Source: Desulfurococcaceae archaeon
Lineage (GTDB): Archaea; Thermoproteota; Thermoprotei_A; Sulfolobales; Desulfurococcaceae
Length of the DNA: 42,547 nucleotides
Direction: 5' to 3'
Assembly: GCA_020833245.1 (NCBI GenBank)
Contig: JAJHQQ010000005.1
Span: 1-42,547 of the forward strand
Both the position numbers and the translations under genes were made by a program. Each line of letters begins with the position of its first letter. Positions within the stretch are counted from its first letter, which is position 1. The notes beneath the pieces are model-generated. The model was not told the DNA's origin. It worked only from the letters and a program-made list of their open reading frames with translations, and did not search any database. Positions 23,338 through 32,610 of the stretch are shown piece after piece.

Positions 23338-24162
23338 ATGGTAATGATCAGGGTGGCTCTTCCGACAAGCATACTAAGCGTGGAGCAGACTCCCCTATTA
23401 AAAGCTATTAGAGTTCACCAAGTAGCCCGCTGGACATCTATTTTTGCAGTTAGCGAAGTAGTCTTCTACAAGGAGCCGTTGACTGGAAGCACAGAGTTCC
23501 AGGAGCACGAGAGGTTTATTAGAGCTTACTGGAACTACTTCTTCACACCTCCATATTTAAGAAAGCTCCTTATACCACGTAACCCCGTTCTAAAATATGT
23601 CGGTGCCCTACCCCCTGTTCGCTTAGTAGCTTTCGACGTGTCTAAGAGGCCGAGAAGTGGAGAGATCAGAGTTGGCTATGTATTTAGAGACACTAACGGC
23701 AGGCTCCGCGCTCATATTGGCGACAAAACACCGTACACGGTCTTAAACAAATGTGAAGAGGGACTTAGGACTATCAGTGTTGTTAGCGCGGAGAGAAAAT
23801 TCGTGGAGTGTGTTGATAGTAAACTATACCTCGGCCCGCAGCTCGCTTTTTATAGTAGTTTACTCGAAGTGCTTACAAGGGCTAGAAGATCATCTCGCTG
23901 TATTATAGCAACTGACAAGAAGGGCGAGCTCCCCAGTAGCAGTACTCTGTGTGGTACTTGCCGTGGTGATGTAACAGTTCTATTTGGTAGCCCGAAATAC
24001 GATTTATTTGAAATATCCCAGCAAGAGGGAGTAGAGCTGCGAGATTACGTTGACTACGTCTGGAATACTGTGCCTGAGCAGAGAGTTGTGAGTGTTAGAA
24101 CAGAAGAGGCTTTGATCGTGACATTGGGAATTATAAACATGTACTTGAACACCTGCGAGTAG
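23338..24162 (+). CDS. SPOUT-class RNA methyltransferase (DUF171)
   Basis: A 274-residue protein. Segments P-P-Y-L-R-K-L-L-I-P (near 73) and Y-V-G-A-L-P-P-V-R-L (near 88) match the DUF171 family of SPOUT methyltransferases (eukaryotic relative SPOUT1/C9orf114). The family sits upstream of rpl3 in many archaea and is predicted to modify rRNA. The C-terminal half (D-V-T-V-L-F-G-S-P-K-Y-D near 213, then L-G-I-I-N-M near the end) would form the trefoil-knot SAM site. The first ATG is used; another lies two codons on. It ends 89 bases before rpl3, with the main operon promoter in between. Confidence 0.8.
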   Translation: MVMIRVALPTSILSVEQTPLLKAIRVHQVARWTSIFAVSEVVFYKEPLTGSTEFQEHERFIRAYWNYFFTPPYLRKLLIPRNPVLKYVGALPPVRLVAFDVSKRPRSGEIRVGYVFRDTNGRLRAHIGDKTPYTVLNKCEEGLRTISVVSAERKFVECVDSKLYLGPQLAFYSSLLEVLTRARRSSRCIIATDKKGELPSSSTLCGTCRGDVTVLFGSPKYDLFEISQQEGVELRDYVDYVWNTVPEQRVVSVRTEEALIVTLGIINMYLNTCE

Positions 24163-24176
24163 AGCGAGGAGAACTA

Positions 24177-24185
24177 CTTTAAAAA
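24177..24185 (+). promoter_or_regulatory. Main promoter of the ribosomal superoperon
   Basis: CTTTAAAAA preceded by purine-rich GAGGAGAAC (BRE-like) lies 67-75 bases before the rpl3 start. It is the clearest TATA element in the 89-base gap after the SPOUT gene. Transcription would start near 24208. Confidence 0.5.
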
Positions 24186-24251
24186 GGGCGGTGTCTAGTA
24201 TATAGTCAAAGTGCTAGTGCTTACACATCTTAGAGTAAACAGGTGTGTGAA

Positions 24252-25445
24252 GTGGGTCACAGGAAAACCAGTGCGCCTAGACATGGGAGCCTGGGGGTTA
24301 GGCCGCGTAAGAGAGCTGAGGATCTAACTCCCAGAGTAAAGTCGTGGCCTGAGAAGAGCTGGATAGATTTACTCGTCGAGAAGTACGGCGAGGAAGCGTC
24401 AAAGAAGGGTATTACAGCGAAGCCCGTTCTCTTAGCGTACCCCGTGTATAAAGCCGGCATGACGCACGCTCTAGTAGTAGAGGATCGGCCGAATACCCCA
24501 TTTACTGGAAAAGAGAGGTTTACGCCTATTACGGTGTTAGATGCTCCTCCAGTTGTGGTTATTGGTTTAAGAACCTACACGAGGGACTACACTGGTGCTC
24601 TAAAACCACTTGGCGAGGTTTGGACTAGTCCGGTTGACGCGGTTATTAAAGCTGTTGAGGACTTCTATGGCTCGAATCCACTTTGGAGTCTTAAACCCGA
24701 GGGCGTAGTGCGTAAATACCTGTCAGGGCTACGTAAAGTAAATCACGGATTAGTAAAACCTGATCCTAGTGGAGAATTCGGGTTTAAATTTGTAGCTGAG
24801 AGTAGTGAAGAAGACGTTAAGAAAGTCCTTAGTGGAGACATCGTTGACATTAGAGCAATCGTTACAACAATCCCGGTGTTAGCGGGGTTTGGTAAGAAGA
24901 AGTGTGAAATTCTCGAAGTAAAAATCCACGGGAGTAGTATAGAGGAGAGATTAAAGTACGCGAGTAGCATATGGGGGAAGTACATTACGCCGTTTGACGT
25001 CTTCGTGGAGGGCCAGTACGTAGATGTAATTGGAGTGACTAAGGGTCACGGTTTCCAGGGTGTTATAAAGAGGTTTGGTGTAAAGGAGCTTCCGAGGTGG
25101 CATAAGCACAGAAAAGGCAGTAGAAAAGTTGGTGCTAGAAGCCCGGCTTTCACGTACTCAATGAGCGAGGTTCCTCAGCCTGGTCAAATGGGCTTTCACA
25201 GGCGGACGGAGTACAATAAGAGAATAATTAGAATTGGTAGAAACGGCTATGAGGCCACGGTTAAAGGAGGCTTTCTACACTACGGGCTAGTGTATGGGCC
25301 ATACATTCTAGTAAAGGGGTCTCTCATAGGGCCCCCCAAGAGGCTTTTAGTACTGAGACACCCAATAAGGCCTAACTTGAAGTTTATACCTCTCTCAGCT
25401 CCACAAGTAGTCTACTTAAGCCTAGAGAGTAAGCAGGGTGCGTGA
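24252..25445 (+). CDS. rpl3: 50S ribosomal protein L3
   Basis: A 397-residue uL3 (archaeal/eukaryotic long form). The N-terminal [15 protein letters not shown] matches the family, which fixes the start at GTG 24252; AGGTG at 24241-24245 sits 6 bases upstream and is its ribosome binding site. The loop that reaches the peptidyl transferase centre ([12 protein letters not shown], then [10 protein letters not shown]) is present. First gene of the superoperon; L4 follows after 11 bases. Confidence 0.96.
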   Translation: MGHRKTSAPRHGSLGVRPRKRAEDLTPRVKSWPEKSWIDLLVEKYGEEASKKGITAKPVLLAYPVYKAGMTHALVVEDRPNTPFTGKERFTPITVLDAPPVVVIGLRTYTRDYTGALKPLGEVWTSPVDAVIKAVEDFYGSNPLWSLKPEGVVRKYLSGLRKVNHGLVKPDPSGEFGFKFVAESSEEDVKKVLSGDIVDIRAIVTTIPVLAGFGKKKCEILEVKIHGSSIEERLKYASSIWGKYITPFDVFVEGQYVDVIGVTKGHGFQGVIKRFGVKELPRWHKHRKGSRKVGARSPAFTYSMSEVPQPGQMGFHRRTEYNKRIIRIGRNGYEATVKGGFLHYGLVYGPYILVKGSLIGPPKRLLVLRHPIRPNLKFIPLSAPQVVYLSLESKQGA

Positions 25446-25456
25446 GGTGGTAATGT

Positions 25457-26284
25457 GTGATGGTGCTTGTGGGAATTAAAGACCCACATTTAGAGGTGCA
25501 GAGACTCGTAGTCCCAGTATTTGACGTAAATGGCAGTGTAATCAGGGAGATTGACTTACCCAGTTTATTCTACTACCCGGTTCGAAAAGACCTAATTAGA
25601 CGGGCTTTTCTATCGGCGTTTACGGCGATGCTTCAGCCTAAAGGCAGAGACCCGCTAGCTGGTAAGAGGACTACTGCTAGGTACTGGGGTGTTGGGTACG
25701 GCTTAGCTCGAGTTCCCAGGTTGCCTGATGGTACAGCTAGATTTGTAGTATCTGCTAGGAAGGGGCACATAGCGTTTCCACCTAGACCAGATAGGAGAAT
25801 TCACGAAGAGGTGAATAGAAAAGAGCGCGTAACAGCCATCGTCTCGGCTCTCGCGGCTACTTCCAGAGTAAGTCTAGTTAGAGAGAGGGGTCACGTGTTT
25901 GCTTGCGAGAAGCTACCAGTAGTAATAGACAGTAGTGTAGAGAGCGCTATTTCCAGGGCTAAAGAGGCGAGAGAGTACTTGGAGAAAATAGGTGTGTGGA
26001 GTGATATTGAGAGGAGCTATGAGAGAGCGAGAGTTAGGGCTGGTAAGGGCAAAATGAGAGGACGAAGGTACACTGAGCCGAGGAGCGTCTTGTTTATACT
26101 CTCGAGCTACACTTCTCTACTAGCTAAGGCCGTTAGGAACTTCCCCGGCGTAGACGTAGCTACACCCAGTAATCTTAGTGTACTGCACTTAGCGCCGGGA
26201 GGAGTTCCAGGTAGGCTCACAGTTGTCTCTACTACAGCCTTAGAGGAGATCGCGGAAAAGTACGAGGTGAAGTTTATTGAGTAG
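25457..26284 (+). CDS. rpl4: 50S ribosomal protein L4
   Basis: A 275-residue uL4 of archaeal type (cognate to eukaryotic L4/L1e). The extended tunnel loop around [20 protein letters not shown] (residues 70-89) and the basic R-G-R-R-Y region near 196 are conserved. L4 lines the peptide exit tunnel constriction. GTG 25457 follows GGTG by 7 bases; ATG is the second codon. Its end overlaps L23 by 8 bases. Confidence 0.95.
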   Translation: MMVLVGIKDPHLEVQRLVVPVFDVNGSVIREIDLPSLFYYPVRKDLIRRAFLSAFTAMLQPKGRDPLAGKRTTARYWGVGYGLARVPRLPDGTARFVVSARKGHIAFPPRPDRRIHEEVNRKERVTAIVSALAATSRVSLVRERGHVFACEKLPVVIDSSVESAISRAKEAREYLEKIGVWSDIERSYERARVRAGKGKMRGRRYTEPRSVLFILSSYTSLLAKAVRNFPGVDVATPSNLSVLHLAPGGVPGRLTVVSTTALEEIAEKYEVKFIE

Positions 26285-26549
26285 TGCTGACTGGGCATTT
26301 AAAGTAATAAAGAGACCTGTTCAGAGCGAGAAGGCACTAATGCTCGTCGACAAGCAGAACACGCTTACATTTATAGTTGACATTAAAGCTAGTAAACACG
26401 ATGTTAAGAGAGCTGTTGAGCTCTTATTCAACGTGGAGGTAGAGGGGGTTAGGACTCTAGTAACTCCAAGAGGCGAGAAAAAGGCCTACGTTAAGCTTAA
26501 ACCTGAATACAAGGCATCTGAGGTGGCTTCGAAACTAGGATTAATGTAG
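26277..26549 (+). CDS. rpl23: 50S ribosomal protein L23
   Basis: A 90-residue uL23. It has the R-P-V-Q-S-E-K-A-L motif (14-22), then N-T-L-T-F-I-V-D and the helix before [10 protein letters not shown]23 sits at the tunnel exit and docks SRP and the Sec translocon. It starts with TTG inside the L4 gene, 7 bases after a GGTG motif that lies within L4 coding sequence; translation is probably coupled. Confidence 0.94.
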   Translation: MSSADWAFKVIKRPVQSEKALMLVDKQNTLTFIVDIKASKHDVKRAVELLFNVEVEGVRTLVTPRGEKKAYVKLKPEYKASEVASKLGLM

Positions 26550-26558
26550 GTGCTGGGT

Positions 26559-27275
26559 ATGGGTAAGAGGATAATTGTTCAGAGGAGGGGTCGTGGAAGC
26601 CCAACTTGGCGCACACCAGACCACTTACACATAGCTCCCGCGAAGTACCCTCTACTAGACTCGAGTAGAACCTACAAGGGGATAATTCACGACTTAATTC
26701 ACGACCCAGGGAGGTGGACTCCGCTCGCGGAAGTAGAGCTGGAGACCGGCGAAGTCTTCTACATTCCAGCTGTTGAGGGCATGTACGTTGGGCAAGTCAT
26801 TGAGATAGGGTCCCAGGCCAGAATAGCCAATGGTAATATTCTGCCACTAGGAGCCATACCTGAGGGGGTTCAAGTGGCTAATGTCGAGAAAACACCCGGA
26901 GATGGTGGTAGATATGCGAGGTCGAGTGGGACGTACGCAGTAGTCATGGGCAAGTCGGGAGACAAGGTGAAGGTTCTACTACCGAGTGGAAAAACAGTGG
27001 AAGTATCAGCAATGGCCAGGGCAACTATAGGCGTTGTCGCCGGTGGAGGTCGACCGGAAAAGCCCCTCTTAAAAGCTGGAGCAGCGTACTGGAAGTGGAG
27101 TGCTAAGAGCCACTGGTGGCCGCGCGTCAGGGGCCTCGCAATGAACCCTGTTTCCCACCCACACGGAGGAGGTAGACACGTTGGTAGACCCACGACGGTA
27201 TCTCGAAACACACCACCCGGTAGAAAAGTGGGTCACATTGCCGCGAGGAGAACTGGTAGAAAGAAGAGTAAGTAG
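26559..27275 (+). CDS. rpl2: 50S ribosomal protein L2
   Basis: A 238-residue uL2. The start is ATG 26559, with GGTG 6 bases upstream, giving M-G-K-R-I-I-V-Q-R-R-G-R-G. The C-terminal A-M-N-P-V-S-H-P-H-G-G-G loop contains the conserved His needed for subunit association and peptidyl transfer. A 78-base gap with a promoter follows before S19, an unusual break in an otherwise tight operon. Confidence 0.96.
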   Translation: MGKRIIVQRRGRGSPTWRTPDHLHIAPAKYPLLDSSRTYKGIIHDLIHDPGRWTPLAEVELETGEVFYIPAVEGMYVGQVIEIGSQARIANGNILPLGAIPEGVQVANVEKTPGDGGRYARSSGTYAVVMGKSGDKVKVLLPSGKTVEVSAMARATIGVVAGGGRPEKPLLKAGAAYWKWSAKSHWWPRVRGLAMNPVSHPHGGGRHVGRPTTVSRNTPPGRKVGHIAARRTGRKKSK

Positions 27276-27306
27276 TGATTGTGTATGTTTAGAGCTAAAA
27301 AGTGCA

Positions 27307-27314
27307 TTTATACT
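27307..27314 (+). promoter_or_regulatory. Possible internal promoter before rps19
   Basis: ATTTATAC (27306-27313 region) lies about 47 bases before the S19 GTG, in the only sizeable gap between rpl3 and rpl15. S19 lacks a GGTG motif at the usual distance, consistent with a short or leaderless transcript starting near 27338. Confidence 0.4.
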
Positions 27315-27353
27315 TCATGTAGTTCTAGTAGCGTGCTTAGAGGATGATACCCG

Positions 27354-27806
27354 GTGAGCCAGGCACAGAGCCTACCACCGCACTTACAGGACGCGCCGCT
27401 CGAGTGGAGGAAGTTTAGGTATAGAGGTAAGACTCTAGAAGAGCTACTCAACACGTCACTGGACGACTTTGTCAGGCTTCTTCCAGCTAGGCAGAGGAGA
27501 AGCCTTACACGTGGATTTACAAAGGCCCAGATAAGGCTCTTAGCCAAAGTGAGAAGGATTATTAAGGACCCAGAGCTCGCCAAGAAGAAAGTCGTGAAGA
27601 CACATGTTAGAGACATGATTATACTCCCAGAAATGGTTGGGTTAACCTTCGCCGTGTATAATGGCAAGGAGTATGTGCAGTTTAAAGTTACACCAGAGAT
27701 GATTGGGCACTACTTAGGGGAATTTAGCCCTACAACTAAGAAAGTCTCTCACGGAGAGCCGGGTCTCAAAGCTACGAGGAGTAGTAGGTTCATAGCTATG
27801 AAGTAG
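27354..27806 (+). CDS. rps19: 30S ribosomal protein S19
   Basis: A 150-residue uS19 of archaeal type, with the N-terminal extension [11 protein letters not shown] and the core [16 protein letters not shown], then [11 protein letters not shown]. It sits in the head of the small subunit with S13. The start is GTG, without a clear Shine-Dalgarno. Confidence 0.95.
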   Translation: MSQAQSLPPHLQDAPLEWRKFRYRGKTLEELLNTSLDDFVRLLPARQRRSLTRGFTKAQIRLLAKVRRIIKDPELAKKKVVKTHVRDMIILPEMVGLTFAVYNGKEYVQFKVTPEMIGHYLGEFSPTTKKVSHGEPGLKATRSSRFIAMK

Positions 27807-27817
27807 GTGCTTACGCT

Positions 27818-28291
27818 ATGCCTACTTGGCACTACTCTCTGAAACTAAGAGACGAGTCCAAAGTAGCTAAGGGAGTATCGTTTGACATACCAGTATCAAT
27901 AAAGTACATGAGGGAGATCGCGGCTACTCTAAAGGGCATGAGGGTTAGCGAGGCGGAGAAATTCCTCGAGGACGTGATTAAGCTTAAACAGCCGGTTCCA
28001 TTTAGGAGGTATTACGGGAAAGTAAGCCATAAGCGGGGGTTAGCGGACAAGTTTGCTTGGCCTATTGGCAGGTACCCGGTTAAGGGAGCTAAATATACAT
28101 TGAAATTACTTAGAAGCGTTAAAGCTAACGCTGAGAATAAGGGGTTAAACGTAGAGAAACTAGTTATAGTTCACATAGCTGCTCACAGAGGGCCTACGCT
28201 GAAGAGGTATATGCCGAGAGCGTTCGGCCGGGCAACTCCAAAATACAGGAGGACGAGTCACCTCGAAATAGTAGTCAGAGAGGTTGATTAG
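27818..28291 (+). CDS. rpl22: 50S ribosomal protein L22
   Basis: A 157-residue uL22. The tunnel-lining hairpin contains the conserved R-G-P-T-L-K-R-Y-M-P-R-A-F-G-R-A segment (about 127-142). The ATG follows a GGTG by 8 bases. Its 3' end overlaps the start of S3 by 8 bases. Confidence 0.95.
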   Translation: MPTWHYSLKLRDESKVAKGVSFDIPVSIKYMREIAATLKGMRVSEAEKFLEDVIKLKQPVPFRRYYGKVSHKRGLADKFAWPIGRYPVKGAKYTLKLLRSVKANAENKGLNVEKLVIVHIAAHRGPTLKRYMPRAFGRATPKYRRTSHLEIVVREVD

Positions 28292-28955
28292 ATTGGTTGG
28301 ACCCAAGATAAAGAGCTATTTTCTCTCACTAGGCTTGACAAAGGTCATGGTCGACGAGATCTTAGCGTACTACTTTAAGGACTCCGGCTACGCCGACGTG
28401 GAGATATACAAAACTCCTCTGGGTTACAGAATAGTCATATACGCCGAGTACCCTGGGAGGCTAATTGGCCGCGGTGGCTCTGTCTTGAAGAAAATAGCAG
28501 CAGTTCTCCAGGCTAGAGCGGGCTTAGAGAATGTCAGTATAACTGTGTCTCCAGTTGTCAATCCAGACCTCAATGCGAGAGTAGTGGCTTTTAGAATAGC
28601 GAGGCTCCTAGAGAGGGGAGTACCTTACAGGAGGCTAATGCTGTTCACTTTGAGGAGAATTATGGAGGCTGGTGCACTAGGGTGCGAGATAATAATAAGC
28701 GGTAAGTTGCGTGGTGAGAGGGCCTCTTTCGAGAAGCTCCGCGCAGGAAAAGTCTACAAGGCTGGAGAGATAGTTGACCACATAGTAGACAGGGCAGTAG
28801 CTCACGCGCTCCTCAAACCAGGTATATATGGAATAGAGGTGATCATAGTTAAGCCTGCCACGAATTTACCAGACCAGGTTGTCGTGAGGGAGCTCCAGCC
28901 GGCAGAAGTCGATAAGGTAAAAGAAGAGGTGAAGATGACTCTTGAAGCCAAGTGA
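28284..28955 (+). CDS. rps3: 30S ribosomal protein S3
   Basis: A 223-residue uS3. The KH domain is visible as I-Y-A-E-Y-P-G-R-L-I-G-R-G-G-S-V-L-K-K-I (about 52-71), with the C-terminal domain G-C-E-I-I-I-S-G-K-L-R-G-E-R-A. It forms part of the mRNA entry site. The start is TTG 28284 inside L22; a second TTG three codons later is possible. It overlaps L29 by 14 bases. Confidence 0.95.
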   Translation: MIRLVGPKIKSYFLSLGLTKVMVDEILAYYFKDSGYADVEIYKTPLGYRIVIYAEYPGRLIGRGGSVLKKIAAVLQARAGLENVSITVSPVVNPDLNARVVAFRIARLLERGVPYRRLMLFTLRRIMEAGALGCEIIISGKLRGERASFEKLRAGKVYKAGEIVDHIVDRAVAHALLKPGIYGIEVIIVKPATNLPDQVVVRELQPAEVDKVKEEVKMTLEAK

Positions 28956-29136
28956 AATTAGGAGTATGAGCCGGGAGGAGAGGCTCAAGAAGCTCGAAGA
29001 GCTGAGATCAGAGCTAGTTAAACTTAAACTACAGGCTAAAATGGGATTACTGAAAGACACTGCTAGAATAAGGAATGTAAAGAGAGCTATTGCCCGCATC
29101 TTGACAATAATGCGAGAAGAGGAGGCCGAAGGGTGA
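28942..29136 (+). CDS. rpl29: 50S ribosomal protein L29
   Basis: A 64-residue uL29, a two-helix hairpin: the first helix has M-S-R-E-E-R-L-K-K-L-E-E-L, and the second has T-A-R-I-R-N-V-K-R-A-I-A-R-I-L-T. It starts with TTG inside the S3 gene. In many archaea the aIF1 (SUI1) gene follows L29; here RNase P subunit Rpp29 follows directly. Confidence 0.93.
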   Translation: MKPSEIRSMSREERLKKLEELRSELVKLKLQAKMGLLKDTARIRNVKRAIARILTIMREEEAEG

Positions 29137-29143
29137 TCTCCGC

Positions 29144-29434
29144 GTGAGGATTACACCTGGTAACATTCTCTGCCACGAGTTAATAGGGCTTGAGGTTAGG
29201 GTTAAGCAGTACACAGACCCCAAGTTAATTGCGTTATCAGGTGTAGTTGTAGATGAGACGCTTAAGTCCCTGATTATTGAGGAGAGTAGTGGGAGGAGAG
29301 TGCGCGTCTTCAAGGCTAATGGCGTCTTCGCGTTTAGGTTACCTAGTGGCGAGGAAGTAGATGTCGCGGGTGTAGATATTCTTGGAAGACCGTGGGATAG
29401 ACTTAAGAAAAACATTGAGAAGTGCGGGGTGTAA
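29144..29434 (+). CDS. rnp1: RNase P protein component 1 (Rpp29/Pop4)
   Basis: A 96-residue Sm-like protein with the family's I-L-C-H-E-L-I-G-L-E-V segment (8-18), S-G-V-V-V-D-E-T (32-39) and the closing I-L-G-R-P-W-D-R (79-86). It binds the specificity domain of RNase P RNA together with Rpp21 and helps mature tRNA 5' ends. Its place between L29 and S17 is conserved in archaea. GTG start; GGTGATC at the L29 stop is the ribosome binding site. Confidence 0.92.
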   Translation: MRITPGNILCHELIGLEVRVKQYTDPKLIALSGVVVDETLKSLIIEESSGRRVRVFKANGVFAFRLPSGEEVDVAGVDILGRPWDRLKKNIEKCGV

Positions 29435-29437
29435 GTT

Positions 29438-29818
29438 GTGAGTCAAGCTGGAGGCGCTTTCAAAACACCTCGAAATATAGGAATTCCCGGAGTAAAGCCA
29501 CCCGAGAAGACGTGTAATGACCCAAAGTGCCCTTGGCACGGTCACTTAAAAGTTAGGGGTGTACTAATTGAGGGCATGGTTGTAAAGACGAGGGGTCGCA
29601 AAACAGCCATTATACTCCACGAGTACTTACACTACGTCTCGAAGTACATGAGGTATGAGCGTAGGAGGAGAAAAATACACGTTCACGTCCCACCGTGTAT
29701 TGACATTCGAGAGGGAGATAGAGTTCTACTCGCTGAGACGCGTCCACTGGCTAAGACCATCGCGTTTGTAGTTATAAGTGTCCTTGGAAAAAAGGAGAGT
29801 AGTCAGGGTGGTGCTTAA
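29438..29818 (+). CDS. rps17: 30S ribosomal protein S17
   Basis: A 126-residue uS17, archaeal type, with an N-terminal extension containing [11 protein letters not shown] (26-36) and the OB-fold core K-T-A-I-I-L-H-E-Y and the segment [16 protein letters not shown] follows GGTG by 6 bases. The last base of its TAA is the first base of the L14 start. Confidence 0.94.
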   Translation: MSQAGGAFKTPRNIGIPGVKPPEKTCNDPKCPWHGHLKVRGVLIEGMVVKTRGRKTAIILHEYLHYVSKYMRYERRRRKIHVHVPPCIDIREGDRVLLAETRPLAKTIAFVVISVLGKKESSQGGA

Positions 29819-30246
29819 TGGGTGCTAAGAGAGCTACTGCTTCGAAGCCTACTTACTCGAAGAGACACTTAGCTACTGGACTTCAAGTCATGTCTAGAGT
29901 TAAGGTCACTGATAATAGCGGCGCAAAGGAGGCGGTGATTATAGGTGTTCCTGGCTACCATGGTCGACTCCGGAGAGTTCCCCCGGCATGTGTAGGAGAC
30001 ATAGTAGTTGTGAGTGTTAAGAAGGGGACACCAGAGGTTAGGAAAAAAGTGTTTAAAGCAGTAATTGTAAGACAGAGAAGACCCTACAGAAGGCCAGATG
30101 GCACGTGGATAGCTTTTGAAGACAACGCTGTCGTGTTATTAACACCTGAAGGCATGCTTAAGGGCACTGAGATACGCGGACCAGTAGCTAGAGAAGCGGC
30201 TGAGCGGTGGTCTCAAGTTGCTAATGCGGCGTCAATAATAGTGTAA
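29818..30246 (+). CDS. rpl14: 50S ribosomal protein L14
   Basis: A 142-residue uL14 with [10 protein letters not shown] (31-40) and a [11 protein letters not shown] segment, then the [13 protein letters not shown] loop. It contacts the small subunit and is the docking site of anti-association factors. Start ATG, one-base overlap with S17 (TAATG). Confidence 0.95.
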   Translation: MGAKRATASKPTYSKRHLATGLQVMSRVKVTDNSGAKEAVIIGVPGYHGRLRRVPPACVGDIVVVSVKKGTPEVRKKVFKAVIVRQRRPYRRPDGTWIAFEDNAVVLLTPEGMLKGTEIRGPVAREAAERWSQVANAASIIV

Positions 30247-30257
30247 GGTGATTCTTA

Positions 30258-30677
30258 GTGCCCTTGAGGTCCTCTATTCAGCCTAGAGTGCAGAGAAAAC
30301 AACTACGCACAATGCCCCTCCACCTGAGACATAGGCTATTTAATGCGCCGCTCTCAAGAGAGCTCCGAGAGAAGTATGGTGTCAAGAGACTGCCTGTACG
30401 AGTAGGTGATACTGTTAGAATAATGAGGGGAGACTTCACGGGAACAGAGGGGAAAGTCGTCAACGTTGACTTAAAGCGCGTCAGAGTATTCGTAGAGGGT
30501 GTGCAAATTAAGAAAGCAGATGGAACCCCAGTATACTACCCTATACATCCAAGTAAAGTAATGATCGTTAAGCTCGATCTCTCCGATAAGTACAGGGTGA
30601 GAATAATAGAGAGGAGGAAAGGAAAGGCCGAGGCCCTCACTGAGAGTAGAGGAGAAGAGCAGAGAGGTGGCGAGTAG
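30258..30677 (+). CDS. rpl24: 50S ribosomal protein L24
   Basis: A 139-residue uL24 with a KOW motif ([15 protein letters not shown], about 52-66) and the archaeal extensions at both ends. It initiates large-subunit assembly. GTG follows GGTGATT. One-base overlap with the S4e gene (TAGTG). Confidence 0.94.
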   Translation: MPLRSSIQPRVQRKQLRTMPLHLRHRLFNAPLSRELREKYGVKRLPVRVGDTVRIMRGDFTGTEGKVVNVDLKRVRVFVEGVQIKKADGTPVYYPIHPSKVMIVKLDLSDKYRVRIIERRKGKAEALTESRGEEQRGGE

Positions 30678-31435
30678 TGGCCAGAATGGGTGGATCTAGG
30701 CACTTAAAAGCGCTTGCAGCGCCAGAGTTCTGGCCTATACTGAGAAAGGAGTATAAATGGGTTGTTAAGCCAAGCCCTGGCCCCCACCCAATTGAGAGGT
30801 GTATACCGCTCCTCATTCTAGTGCGCGATGTCTTTAAGTACGCTAAGACTGGGCGGGAGGCAAGGAGACTCATAGGTGAGGGTCACTTTAAAATTGATGG
30901 TAGAATAGTGAGAGACTACAAGTTTCCAGTAGGATTAATGGACGTAGTTGAGATCATTGATACAGGCGAGGCGTATAGAGTCTTGCCAACCCCTACGAGG
31001 GTTTTGTGGCCGCATAAAATACCAGTAGAGGAGGCTTCTATTAAGCCTTGTCAAATAAGGGGAAAGACTACTGTAAAAGGAGGGCACATACAGCTCAATT
31101 TACACGATGGCAGAAATATACTCGTGAGAGTCGCTGATCCACGCAACCCTGTGGAAGACGTCTACGAGACTAATGGCACAGTTATAATATCACTAAAAGA
31201 CCGCAGCGTGCTAAACTACATCCCCCTCAAAGAGGGAGTTATTGTTATTGTTACAGGTGGCAGAAACGTCGGCCGCGTGGGTAGAGTAGTCGAGATAATA
31301 CCCAGTGCTCTCAAGAGGAGAAAGCACATTGTAACACTAGAGGATAGTGCTAGTAGGAGATTTCAAACGAGTCTAGAGTACGTGTTTCCTATAGGCGTTG
31401 AGAAACCCGTAATTTCTCTCTACGAGGGTGCGTAG
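30677..31435 (+). CDS. rps4e: 30S ribosomal protein S4e
   Basis: A 252-residue eS4, present in archaea and eukaryotes but not bacteria. It opens with G-G-S-R-H-L-K-A-L-A-A-P, followed by an S4-type RNA-binding domain (A-R-R-L-I-G-E-G-H-F-K-I-D-G) and a KOW-type region (V-I-V-T-G-G-R-N-V-G-R-V-G). GTG 30677 sits 7 bases after GGTG and is preferred over the ATG three codons downstream. Confidence 0.95.
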   Translation: MARMGGSRHLKALAAPEFWPILRKEYKWVVKPSPGPHPIERCIPLLILVRDVFKYAKTGREARRLIGEGHFKIDGRIVRDYKFPVGLMDVVEIIDTGEAYRVLPTPTRVLWPHKIPVEEASIKPCQIRGKTTVKGGHIQLNLHDGRNILVRVADPRNPVEDVYETNGTVIISLKDRSVLNYIPLKEGVIVIVTGGRNVGRVGRVVEIIPSALKRRKHIVTLEDSASRRFQTSLEYVFPIGVEKPVISLYEGA

Positions 31436-31437
31436 CA

Positions 31438-31998
31438 GTGACGGTTTTAACGCCAGAAGTTGAAAGCGCTATTCTCAAGAAGTGGGAGAGTAACCCAATG
31501 CTTAAGCCGAGAATAGTTAAGGTTACTGTTAACGTGAGTATTAACCCGGATTTCGAGAGGCTAAAGAAAATTGTAGCCGTACTAGAGGAGATAACCGGGT
31601 CGACACCCTCACTTAGAAAGGCAAAGAGAACTATTAGGGAATTTGGCGTGAAGAAGGGGGATTACATAGCGGCAGCTGTGACTCTACGGAGAAACCTTGC
31701 AGTAGAGTTCTTAAAGAGGGCTCTCGACGCTATTGGATATCGCCTTAAAGCCTCTAGTTTCGACGACTACGGCAATGTGTGTTTCGGCGTTAAAGAGCAC
31801 ATACATCTTCCCGGAGTGAAGTACGACCCTGAAATAGGGATCTTCGGCATGGACGTCTGTATAACAATTGAGAGACCCGGCTACAGGGTCATGCGAAGAA
31901 GGCGCTGCAAGTCCACCGTTCCGAGAAGACACAGAGTGAGTAAACTAGAGGCCATGGTTCTACTTAAAAACCTCTTTGGAGTTGAAATTGTTAAGTAA
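31438..31998 (+). CDS. rpl5: 50S ribosomal protein L5
   Basis: A 186-residue uL5 with M-L-K-P-R-I-V-K-V-T-V-N-V-S (21-34), the R-K-A-K-R-T-I-R-E-F-G-V segment and the closing I-E-R-P-G-Y-R-V region. L5 binds 5S rRNA and contacts P-site tRNA. GTG start after GGTGCG. A S14 gene follows after 11 bases. Confidence 0.95.
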   Translation: MTVLTPEVESAILKKWESNPMLKPRIVKVTVNVSINPDFERLKKIVAVLEEITGSTPSLRKAKRTIREFGVKKGDYIAAAVTLRRNLAVEFLKRALDAIGYRLKASSFDDYGNVCFGVKEHIHLPGVKYDPEIGIFGMDVCITIERPGYRVMRRRRCKSTVPRRHRVSKLEAMVLLKNLFGVEIVK

Positions 31999-32009
31999 TA
32001 GGTGTGCTT

Positions 32010-32174
32010 ATGGCTAAGTTCAAGCAGCCTAAACAGTACAGGTATGGTCGAGGGGTCCAGGAGTGCAGGAGGTGTGGGTCAAGAGACGCGGTTATACAAG
32101 CCTACGGAGTATATCTCTGTAGGCAGTGTTTTAGGGAAATCGCGGCTACGCTCGGCTTTAGGAAGTACAGTTAA
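32010..32174 (+). CDS. rps14: 30S ribosomal protein S14 (zinc type)
   Basis: A 54-codon gene: [15 protein letters not shown] then C-R-R-C (19-22) and C-R-Q-C (37-40), the four zinc ligands of type Z S14, and the ending F-R-K-Y-S. The ATG at 32010 follows GGTG (32001-32004) by 5 bases. It is short enough to be missed by length cut-offs but its place between L5 and S8 is the normal one. Confidence 0.96.
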   Translation: MAKFKQPKQYRYGRGVQECRRCGSRDAVIQAYGVYLCRQCFREIAATLGFRKYS

Positions 32175-32188
32175 CAGTGGTGTTAAAC

Positions 32189-32590
32189 ATGGTTACAATG
32201 GACCCACTCGCTAACACTCTCTCCGCAATATACAACGCCGAGGTTAGAGCTAAGAAAGAAGTTGTTACGTGGCCAGCCTCTAAGCTAATTCTAAACGTGC
32301 TAAAAGTCCTACAGAGAGAAGGCTACATCGGTGAATTCGAGTATATTGATGACGGCAGGTGGGGCAAGATTAGAGTTCAACTACTGGGCAGAATAAACAA
32401 GGTAGGTGTAATAAAGCCTAGGTACCCGGTTAAATACACAGACTTAGTGAACCCCCCTCACTGGTTGAAGAAGTACCTCCCATCATATAATATTGGTATA
32501 TTAATAGTCTCAACCTCTCAGGGTGTAATGTCACATAGAGAAGCAGTTGAGAGGAGAATAGGGGGAGTGCTTCTAGCATACTGCTACTAG
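32189..32590 (+). CDS. rps8: 30S ribosomal protein S8
   Basis: A 133-residue uS8 starting [14 protein letters not shown], typical of archaeal S8. ATG 32189 lies 6 bases after GGTG (32179-32182), which rules out the upstream in-frame GTGs. The C-terminal [12 protein letters not shown] (about 110-121) binds 16S helix 21. Central assembly protein of the 30S platform. Confidence 0.95.
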   Translation: MVTMDPLANTLSAIYNAEVRAKKEVVTWPASKLILNVLKVLQREGYIGEFEYIDDGRWGKIRVQLLGRINKVGVIKPRYPVKYTDLVNPPHWLKKYLPSYNIGILIVSTSQGVMSHREAVERRIGGVLLAYCY

Positions 32591-32610
32591 TAGCAAACTA
32601 GGTGAGGGGT

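Noticed and set aside
32002-32214. 70-codon frame between L5 and S8
   Set aside because: It is out of frame with the true S14 gene (32010-32174), which has the zinc motif and a matching GGTG site.
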